Origin: Bagarius yarrelli
Taxonomy: Eukaryota > Chordata > Actinopteri > Siluriformes > Sisoridae
Reading direction: 5' to 3'
Length of the DNA: 64,000 nt
Assembly: GCA_005784505.1 (NCBI GenBank)
Contig: VCAZ01000006.1
Coordinates: 8,688,724 to 8,752,723 of the forward strand
A program made the translations under genes and the position numbers. Shown in pieces: positions 52,426 through 63,300 of the stretch (positions are counted from its first letter, which is position 1; every line of letters starts with the position of its first letter). The notes below the pieces were generated by a model. That model did no database searches, was not told where the DNA came from, and worked only from the letters and a program-made list of their open reading frames with translations.

Positions 52426-52482
52426 TATAAATTCACTTAGCTAATTGATTTCAGCAGTGTCACATTGTTGTCTATCATGTGA
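52426..52482 (+). promoter_or_regulatory. slc2a15: Candidate slc2a15 promoter: TATA box, SOX site and M-box
   Basis: TATAAA lies at 52426-52431, about 285 bp before the chosen start codon. A SOX-type ATTGTT is at 52464-52469 and an extended M-box TCATGTGA, preferred by Mitf/Tfe-family proteins, at 52475-52482. Slc2a15b is linked to fish pigment cells, in which SoxE and Mitf/Tfec factors act, so the pairing makes sense. If the TATA box is used, the two sites fall in the 5' UTR. The true start site is unknown. Confidence 0.35.
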
Positions 52483-52710
52483 GGGAATGGCTCGGCTACT
52501 CTGACAGCCCTGAACGGTTTGGCCATTTTTATGACTGTACTGGATCTAAGAGAACAAACAGCATGTTTAAGTTTTACAGTCTGACCACGCCTTTTATTCA
52601 TCAAAAGATGAAGCCCGTAATACTACAACCAGTCCACTACAAAGCAAGCTGAAAAGATTTTTCTCACTCATTTATGAAGCACATTGAAGAGAAACCTCTG
52701 GAACACACAA

Positions 52711-52755
52711 ATGGCCGAACAACAGTTGATTACATCAGCGAGCAAAATTACTTCG
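52711..52755 (+). CDS. slc2a15: slc2a15 exon 1 (start codon)
   Basis: Encodes MAEQQLITSASKITS and ends at a consensus donor (TCG|GTAAG). It joins exon 2 in phase 0, giving a short cytoplasmic N-terminus as in other class II GLUTs. An upstream ATG at 52674 runs out of frame and, if spliced at the same donor, would hit a stop in exon 2. This exon is predicted without homology support and is the least certain of the set. Confidence 0.6.
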
Positions 52756-55700
52756 GTAAGTTTTTTAAAATTTGTGTACTGCTTTTCATAGTAATTTATA
52801 TGAACGCTTTAAAATGAAAAACATAGCATGGAGAGATCTTTAAATAATTTCCCCACATAAATTCACAATTTTTGGAATTCTATATAATACTGTATAATGC
52901 ACATACTATGTAAAAGATGTGTAGAAATGACTTGTGGAGAAATATATTACATTATTTAAACTTTTAAAGTTTATAGAGAGTTGATGCAGTTGGATACAAG
53001 TCGGGATTTGGCTAGGTTATGTAAAAACATTGATCTTTTGGTTGTATCCACTGTGTTTTATACCCTTCTTCTGCTCCATAACCAGTGAAATGACATGAAC
53101 ATGATTTATTTGAAATTTTTCTATTTAAGTTTATTTAAAATTTGATCTGTTTAATACTGTTTTTTTGGTTTATTTAGCATTGTTTTTTGCTGTTTGTTTT
53201 TTCTCTATTTAAGTCTGTTTAAGTTCATTGTTATATTGTATTCCGTCAAATAAAGCTCTAAAATTATTGATCTTGGTTTAACTATTTTAAACTGTGTGTA
53301 GATTTTTATATCCATTGTGTGTGTGTTAATTGTTTTTGTCCCCAGTCATTCTTGCAACACTGCCACTAATCATGTTTCTGAACAGCCTACATTTATTTTT
53401 TTTTTAATACAAATTTATGATATTTATTCTTATATCAGTTTTGATATAAATGATAAAAAAAACCTTGCTTTTTAAGCCAAACTTTTTATTGAAGTCAAGC
53501 TACTTCTGAAGGAAAGAGCTGCAGTTCATTTATATCACAAGACACTGTCTTTTCTCACATGTACACTTAAGTAGCTGCATCTGACTATACTTCATGTCCC
53601 AAATTATGTTATACATAGACCGGTTGTATCTTGGTTACGTAGTATTGTTAGGGGCATTTCACATATTAGGCAATTTACATATCTTTTTGAATCAATATGT
53701 CCTTGCGATCTGAGACCATATGTTAGAAGAAAGCACCAAGAAAATTACATTAAGCAGTAGAAAAGAGGAGCTGAGTTAGCAAAGTTACAGAAATGTTAAA
53801 ATCTACTGCAATGTACTGCAATGTACTCAGTATAGCCTGAGGTTTGCTTTATGTTTATATGTAATGTTTTATTTTATGCAATACTTGCTTTATATAACTC
53901 AGTGACTCATGTCATATCTCGGCATGAAATGTATAGGGAATTTATTTATTTTCTTTCTTCATGTCTACAGCACCTTACATTATCCTTGCTGGCTGTGGCT
54001 TTCCTCACCTCATTTGGTAGCTCAATGCTATATGGCTATAATCTGGCTGTGGTGAACTCTCCTGCAGGGGTAAGTGCTCACTTAGTGTGTTCATCTACTG
54101 TACGCTTACATAAACTAACAAATTTCATGCTCTGTATGAATCTGCAACAGGTAAAGGTTTAAGGTACTGAGGAAATGGGTTATTTACAGGCACATATTTA
54201 ATTTTATTCATGCTAAATATTACTAGCTTTCGATTCCTACAGCATTCAGTTGCTTACATTTTCTTTAACTGTAAAAAAAAATCTACTCAACCCTCTCATT
54301 TTTATTTTTATGTTAAAAATAGCAATATTAATAATAATAATAATAGGTTTAAGTGTTAACTACTGTGAAAGAGTGTGACTAACATAAACCATATTTAAGG
54401 TGGTATTTTAAAGGGTTTTTTTTGTTACATCAACGTTAAAGGTTAATTATATGTTAAATACTCTGGTTAATTAACAGTAAGTACACTCCTACTATTTTGA
54501 CCTATAGTAGTTAATAGAACACTGAATTCACTGAGATTCTTCTATCCAAATATTTGTCAATGGATGGTGAAACTGGTCTTTACTGAAGACATAAATAAAT
54601 CAGTATCATGATTCTGTTATTCTATGAACAGTCATTACTGTATTAGAGAAGAGAAACAATTGTGTAACATAAATCTTGCAATTAGAGAAATGATTGTAGC
54701 ATAGTTTATTTGTCAAACTCTAAACTGATTCTTTTATAAGTTAATAATTCGAAGCAGCTTGTATAATTGTGATGTATGAGATTAGTATGCTGAGGGTTTT
54801 TTTTCCATTTTGAGCTGTGATAGTTGCCTCTAGCAGGTCTCCGTGTACAGTAAGTGGGGACCTATTTGCCTTGCACCATTAGTCTGTTAATGATGAAAAG
54901 ATTCAAATTTTCCTGTTGTGTTTTTTTTTTTGGTTGTTACTTTCCCCATGAAAGAGGTTTGGTTGTATATGTCTGATATATACGAGTAAATACAATTTTG
55001 CAAAAACAATATGTCAAAAAAGGACATTTTTGCTAATTGCTGTGAAAAGCTTGATTTGTGATTGGCTGACAATAATTATATTATAAATGATTACCAAGAC
55101 TTAAAGTATAAAGACATTCATATCAGACAGTTGTAGTGATTTGTATGTACAGGCTGTGCCAATAATCGCAGTCGCAAAACAATTGCAATTTGAGCACGTG
55201 CGATTTCTAAACTGCATAAGGCTGCAATTGTTGTAACTTATTTATATTGTAATTCTCCATACTGCAATGCTCTTGTGTGCATGTCTGAGATGTTTATTAA
55301 TCAGCACTTACTAAGTGCATCGCACAAATGGGCTTCATGCACACTCTCTTTCACATTCGAAGTCAGACAGCAGTGTGGTTTTGAATGTGAGAGTGCAGTT
55401 GGCTTGGGAAATGGGTCAGTTATTTAACAAAACCCAAGTGTGAAAGATGACACTAGAATTAGAATGTAATATCTTACTACATATAAAACAGAACTCTGGG
55501 GCCCCTCAAGGTGTTTGGGTTAGGGTTAGAATCTAAGTGGCGCCCCTGCATGTCAGTTACATTCAGTTATCCCAGCACCATTGTCAATCTTAGCTTTTAA
55601 TCTTAGCTTTAACCATTACGGATGTGTTTTACCAATCAAAGAGAACACTCAGTGATAATAGTAAATAATTTAAAATGTTAAATAGGCTCTTAATTCTAAG

Positions 55701-58700
55701 TAATTTGTCTGCTTGTGGTCTTCCAGGATGCACACAAATTTTTTTCAGATTTTTCAAAACAAATTATGCAGTATTTGTCAGCTAAAATAACTATTGTGTA
55801 TTTTTTGACTATTTTATCAAAATAAGTAATTTTGCAAATTAAGAACAGATCACATCAGATGGGTACATTATGATAATATTTTCTTCTCCTTTTTCTCTTT
55901 TCTTTTCCCTCTTTACACACTTAGTATATCAAGAACTTTTATAACCGTACTGTTGTGAGTCGAAATGGGACTGGGCTGAATGGAGAGCAGCTGACGCTCA
56001 TGTACTCACTCACAGTGTCCGTCTTCGCCATTGGAGGCCTTATCGGCTCCTTGATGGTGGGCATGCTTGTCACCAAATTTGGAAGGTAAGTCAATTGAAG
56101 ACCTCTTAACATCTGGTGCTGTCTGATCACCCTGCCAGGTGTGGTACTGCTACTCTCCAGGGTGTGGTGACCACCGAGGTACACACTACCTCATCTGTCA
56201 CCTCACATGACCTCTGCAGATGACCTTGGTCACACTTTGGCCGGAGAACAGTGTTGTTTTGTGGCCTGTAGGCTGAAAACTTTTTCCATTAACTTTTCAG
56301 ACTGCTGCTGTGACAATAAAAAAGCTAGGGTATTGTGTTGACCCAAGAGTTTATAATAATAGAAATCTGTTTTATAATGAAATGCATATTCAGCTATGCT
56401 TTAATGTGAGGATGAGACATAATAGGAATTCTTCAGCATGCCTACAGAGGCATACGCAAACTCTCCTGCTTGTCTCGTCTGCTCCAAGCGTCTCACGAGA
56501 GCCATGAGATTAGACTGCAGACATTTAAATGCAAATGAAAGGTGATGATTCACAACTCCATTTAATGCTCTAATCAATTGTGGCCCAGCAAAGTGTTTTA
56601 TAGGGCTAAGGCCATCATAACGCAAAGCGTGGCACAGCTGGGTGTAAATCAGTGTTTGCCACCTGATAGAACTAATCAAGGAGGCCAGTTATTTTATTCA
56701 GTGCTGCAGTTGTGGAACATCAATTACCTGGTTTTGATAGTTAAACTCCCTGGTGGTGGCTGTTAAGCATTACAGCCATGGTTAATGACCGGTGTTAAGA
56801 ACACTACTCGTATCTGTCTGTCCTTGCAGGAAAGGGACTGTGGTCAATTCCACTGTGCTGGTCTTCATAGCAGGAACCCTAATGGGCTTCAGCAGAATCT
56901 GTGACTCACCTGAAATGGTTATTGTTGGTCGTTTTATCACAGGAATCCATTCAGGTAACATGCTGTCTGAAGCTACACTACTTGGCTGGTCAGTTAAATT
57001 TTACTAATCATGTTATGTGTCTTTTTTATTTGCTTGTCTCAGGAATCTCTCTGAGTGTGGTACCCATGTATCTCGGAGAAATTGCTCCTAAAAACCTGAG
57101 AGGCTTTCTAAGCCTCATGCCCAGCATTTTTATCTGCACTGGGGTCTTCTCTGCTCAGCTCCTGGGCCTGCATGAACTGCTTGGAAAAGTTAGAATGGCA
57201 ATTATATAATTATTTTTTTTTTTTACAATAAATGAATTCTTAAATCACACGTAAACAGAGCTGTATATTATTGTATATTATTATCATTGTAATTGTTTCT
57301 TGGCCTTTTAATTGACAGGAGGAACACTGGCCCCTATTTCTCTCCTTAGTGGTTATCCCAACATTTGTCCAGCTGATGCTGTTGCCATGGTTTCCAGAAA
57401 GCCCTCGTTATTTGTTGATTGAAAAGCATAATATCCATGCCACCATTACAGGTGAGAGAACTGGACCGAGTAAGACTAGTAGACATAGACATTAGAGCAT
57501 AATTTTTATTTCTAATCGATATTTTGAAATGTAATTAAGCATGTAATTTATTTTTTACAGTTTCTTTAAATTGCTTTGTTTTTATTGTATGTCATGTGTT
57601 TATGTTTTTAAAAAGCCTTATAAATAAACTTACGGAATGGTACAAATCGTAATAATAATATTTAGTAATATAGAAATCGATCACAATGATTTGATTTCCA
57701 ATGAATATTTAATTTGGATAAGACTACAGACCAGTACTAATAAACGTTTCTATCACTTTCCAAAGCTTTAAAGTGGTACAGGGCAAGATGTAATATTCAG
57801 GCCGAGATTGAGGAAATGCAGGAGGAGCAGCGCTCCCTGTCCACTGTAGAAACTGTGTCAGTCTGGCAGCTGCTGCTGGACCCTACAGTCCGCTGGCAGG
57901 TCCTCTCTGTGGTTGTCATTAACATCGGGATGCAGCTGTCCGGTATAGATGCAGTAAGGCTATGTTTATTTTCATACATATCAATGCATGCTGGGGTTTT
58001 TTTTATGATAAGCTAAACCAGTTAAAGCAACACTGTTTAAAAATTGAAACTAAACAGTTATGGTCATGACATGACATGAAAAGGATTGGATGAATAAAGC
58101 TGACACCATGAGCCTTTTGAAAGATTCAGCTTACATAAGAGCTCACTCAGTTTTTATTTATACAACAAATAAATTCAGGAGCATTACCTTTGTGAATTAT
58201 TTGTTTTAGTTGCGAATTAATTATTCAGATGATTAAGTGGACAGAGTTGGCAGAAAGCTCATACTTTACCCAACAGAGCTGAACAAATTAGAATCCTTAT
58301 TTCCAGAGTCGGTTTATAGCATCTCATTTGTTCTGCCCTGCCAAAGCAATAAACATCGGCTATTATTAAAGCAAATTACTTTGAACAAAACCTAAATTTG
58401 GGGCTAAGTTTATTTAAAGATAAAATTTGTGAGATTTTAAAATCATAATTTTCACATGGTACTGGGGAATCGAGGCTGCTGAATGATGTCCATAGTGAAA
58501 TTATTCATGTGTCCAAAGTAGACATCAATGGACTGTAACGCATTTAAATTTTGGGAGGATTAAAGTAATACCCAGAAGCAGGACTTCATATTTTCCTGTA
58601 TATTTTTACTGCATTCTTAATGCAGAAAGATAAAAAAAAAAAGCTAGACATTCTTTTATCAATAGAAATAAACACTCATTTCTGACAACAAAATGAGATC

Positions 58701-60235
58701 AAGGCCAGTAAAAGTGTGTTAATAATTTAAATTAAAATTTGGATAGATTTTACCACATTACATTCATCGCCTCTGCCATCTAAAACAGCTGCCATGGAAA
58801 CCAAGAATATTGGTTTCCTGAAAGTAAGAAAATTAATTTTGCTTATAAAATGTGTTGAGCCTGTGACAGTATTTACTCGTGCTAACAACCTAATGCATTT
58901 TATACATATTTTGGATTTTGGACGGCATTTGTTTGTCTGAGACAAATTTAGAAATCATAAAAGTGATAGTTTGACCCGTTTGATGATGTTTGACAGCAGC
59001 TGATTAACGATTGTTGTAAAAAGATTGCTTCAGATTGTTTTTGTTTGCTGTTAGCTATCAGTTAGCGAGAGACTGCTGGTCACTGAACGTGATTAATAAC
59101 GGATTAATAACGTACTACTCAAGTACTGTATGTACTACATTTAAATAAGTTCATACTTCCTGACTGTAAACAAGTAGGTTTTTCTTGTTTAGGTAGAGAC
59201 AGTATAAACAAAATTCGGACAAACTACATCCACCATGTTGATATTGAAGCAAGACATTCAACGTCACAGAAGCTCAGCTGGTTAATGTTTAACTTGAATG
59301 ATGTTAGCTAGCTTGTTAGCTTGAATGGTGTAATGCAGTTTAGCTACAACAAGCAATGTTTTTTTTTTTCTGTAAACACTAAAAGCTACTGAAACACTGA
59401 AAGCTCTGTACCACATCTGGGATAGTAAAGTGTGAATTATATGCATACTTCAAAATCCAGTAGTAGATCATCTGGAAACTAACTTACGTACTGTATTTTG
59501 CCTACTAAATATAATAAGACATGCTATTCACCTCACATATTCAGTTTCGCCTACTAGTGTATATGTTATGGACAGGGCCCAACAACTGAGATCCTACAGT
59601 GTAAAGTGGGGATAATGTTTGTACAGTTTGACAAGCAACGATCACAAAGGACTATTAAAAATCGTGGTAGGTTTAAAATTAATTTTATTAATTTATTTTT
59701 ACTTCTTTACTCAATGTAAAGGTTTAATAGCACAAGCCCTCGATTTGAATTCTAGAAAGTTTTAGCTAAGTAACCTGATCATAAAAAGATTTCAGTTGAA
59801 CATGAATATGTAGGCCTGTGCCGTGGTGTAGTGGGTTATGGTGCCAGCTTCCATATGCACAGTTGTGCTCCAGCGACCCATATTCAATTCTGGCTCAGGT
59901 TGCTTCTGGTCCCACCTCTATTTCCCCATTTTATCCCTCCGTCCTATCAATAAAGGCAAAAAAATCTTTAAAAAAAAAGAATGTGTTTTGTGAGTTTAAA
60001 ACAATAGAAATAGAGATGAAGTTTGTGTGTGTATCTCTGTCTGTCTCACAGTTTGACTTATGATAATATTTGGCTTATCTCTGCATGGGAAAAAAGCTGC
60101 TTTTATTAGAAGAAAAAAACCAAAAAGACTAAAGATGTTTTCTTTCGGTTACTAAGTTTATGATTGCATTGTAGCGTGACTTAGCATGAACTAACAATAA
60201 ATATGTCAAGGGAATGTCCTTCCAAGGATAGTAAG

Positions 60236-60307
<72 letters not shown>

Positions 60308-63300
60308 ACGTGTGTGTATGTGCGGGGTAAATGGAGTTGACAGGTGGTGTGTCTTGGCTGAGTTGAGCCAGAGCAGCAGGAGAGTGGCTGACCGTGTGTG
60401 TCCTCTGCACTCCCAGTAGCTCTAAAACCGTCTGTGTTTCCTCTGATTACCCCCCTGTCTAAAGTCGCATACACCCCTCCAGCGCCAAAATTGAATCTGA
60501 AGTGTTGTACACCATAACTGTGCAGCTATGATACACCACCTGTTCAAGCCAAAATCAGCATCTCCCTCGTTCTTGTCCTATCTCACCGTGTTTCACGTGC
60601 CACTTTTGCTTTTCCACTCTTTTCCACAGATCTGGTTCTACACCAACGACATATTTGAGAATGCTGGGATACCAGCTCCTGAGATCCCATACACCACTGT
60701 AGGAACAGGAGCCATAGAGATCATCGCTGGTCTCTTAGGGGTAAGTATTTTTATTCTGATTACATCATATGTTTATTAAACTTTGTAATGAACTGATTAA
60801 AGTGTGTGCTGAGGTTATAGAAAAGCAAAAAATACTCTGTCTGCTTATAATGCATCTTTTTAGTAGGTGATGCCATTTGGAGAAAAAAAAATTATTTTGG
60901 ATACTGTATTTTTATTAAAGAAAACAGATTACAACAAGGAAGCTTTATGTAAAGATATATTTGAGTTTTCTGGTAGCGTCATAGCCTATAGAGGAGTACT
61001 GTGCTGACCCTGTAAAGAAATCAAGCCCGAGCATGTAAGCTCTCCCTCTGGAACCTCCTTGCCGCTTTGTCTTTTCCTTCTTCTTCACTTTGTTTTTCCG
61101 TCCATCTTCTGCCGCTCACTTTCTCTCAGTTTTTTTTTTCCTCTTGCGTTTACACTCATAGAAAACACTGTATGAGATGAAAGGAAAACATTAGAGAGAT
61201 GGATGAGTCTTGTTCCCACTGGCTCCTTCTTTGGGTCACATCTCAGAGTTGTAATGGAGGCTAGACACGGTCTCTGTCTCCCAGGCGTATCGCTTAGGCA
61301 GGATTTAGTGATGCACCCTCAGCGACTGGAGGAGGCGAGGCGCGCTGTTAGTCAGGAGAACTCATTGCTGTCAGTGTCAATTGGCTCTCACTTGGGAGGC
61401 CAATGGCACACAGGAGGAAGGCCGGAGATTGGTTATAAAATTACAACTATTCATTCTGCTGTCAGCTGCTCTCCACACCCTCCTTTAAGTCAGTGAACTG
61501 CTTTGGCTCTCATCTTTTCCTTATTGTCTTACAGTCTCAGTCTCTTGGAATTACAGCCCTAAAACAATAATCAGAAATTTTAAAATGGTGCCTCAGTTTT
61601 AAGTTTACTAATACAGAGGACAGTATAAGAAATAGGTCATATGGTGACAGTTTTATTGGATTGTTGGTATTCCAAATAATTTGTTATGCAATATTAATCA
61701 AATATTAATGGAGTTTTGATTTATTTCCCAAGTGTTTTACAATCGAGCGGCTGGGAAGGAGGCCACTGGTAATAGGAGGTTTTGGAGTAATGGGCCTCTG
61801 TTGTGCTGGTATAACATTTTCTCTTGTACTACAGGTAAGCAGGACATTAACAGCACACACAAAGATGCATATTGGATTGGATGTCTAAAATGGAAGGTTA
61901 ATCATAGTTCATAAGTTTTAGTAACGTGTACTCTGTGTTATTCCTATTTCTCTCACCTAGACACACGTGTATTTCATGAAGTATGTGAGTGTTGGCTGTG
62001 TGGTTGGCATCATTGCTGGATTCTGTATAGGACCAGGTGGGCTACATTACATTACAATGTTCAGTATGTTTTAGAAAGCTAACTGTACAGGTAGTTCTCT
62101 TATCGTGTGAAATGGTGTCACTGCACTACATATGAAGAGATATAGTCTCTAGAGTGCGGTTTAGACTGTATCAACAGATGGTCGCTCTTTGACCCTGGTT
62201 ACTGCCACATCTGGAAATAGGGAAATAGCGACACCTGGAGGCAGAATAGCTGAATTAACTGTAAAGGAGAAAATTGTAAAAAGCATAAAAAAGTATTTAT
62301 TTGCTTGTGTTTATTGTTTTAGTAAATTAGTTTACCTAATAATAGGACTCTAATTTAATGTTCTTTGAGACGATATATTTTTATGTACTAACATTATATC
62401 ATACAGACTGTGTATACACAAATGTACAGTGCATGTTATAATTACTACTATGTGTTATTTTACTGCCATATTATATATGCTAATCAAAAGATTGTAGGTT
62501 CGATTCCCAGCACTACCAAGCGGACACTGAGCAACACTCTTAACCCTTATCTGCTCAGTTGTATACATGTAAGTCGCTTTGGATAAGGTCGTCTGCCAGA
62601 TGGTGTAGCTGTATTGCAATTTATCACTAAATATATCTTAACAAATCTGCATGGAATTAGCAAGGATTCTACATTTAAAAGAGGGAGGTGTATGTTTTCT
62701 TATTAAGTGCATGCATTGCTTATTCAGTGTATCAGTGTTATGTGTGGAGTTTATGCATGCCACAGGAGTAGCGTAGAGCAGAGAAGCATGGCTGAAATGA
62801 TGAATGAGACTGCAAGTGCTTTACTCCGCTGATGTATGATTCAACCCCAATCCAAAATCTATAATTCATTCTCAGGCCGCAGCCTCAATTGCTGTAATTA
62901 CGTCTTTAATTAGGATTTTTTATGGCTCATTGTTCATAAACAATGATGAATACGGCTTTTTAAGCCAAAATCCTGCATGAACAATGAATTACAAGCAGAG
63001 TTCCATATCAATTTAACTGCAGCATGCTTTCCACTGCAATTATCATGCACAAATAATGAAGTCACAGCTTGGCTTGTTCTTGAATTCATTAGACTTGAAA
63101 TAACACCTTGCGCCTGTTTATTTTTCACTGGTAACCAAAAGGGATTAGAAGTTAAGCACTGGAACAATAATGAGCACCTCATAAAGCTACTTTATGGTCT
63201 TCTTCCCTTCATGAACTGTTGCATTATGGAAAAGCACTGGACTTGATAAATGTATGCATTAATAGATGTATTAATATACATGCATATATCTGCATATATA

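Noticed and set aside
53851..54162. 103-codon frame covering slc2a15 exon 2 as a possible alternative start
   Set aside because: It runs through a clear splice acceptor at 53970 and continues past the donor at 54069 into intron. Only the 53971-54069 part is family-like.
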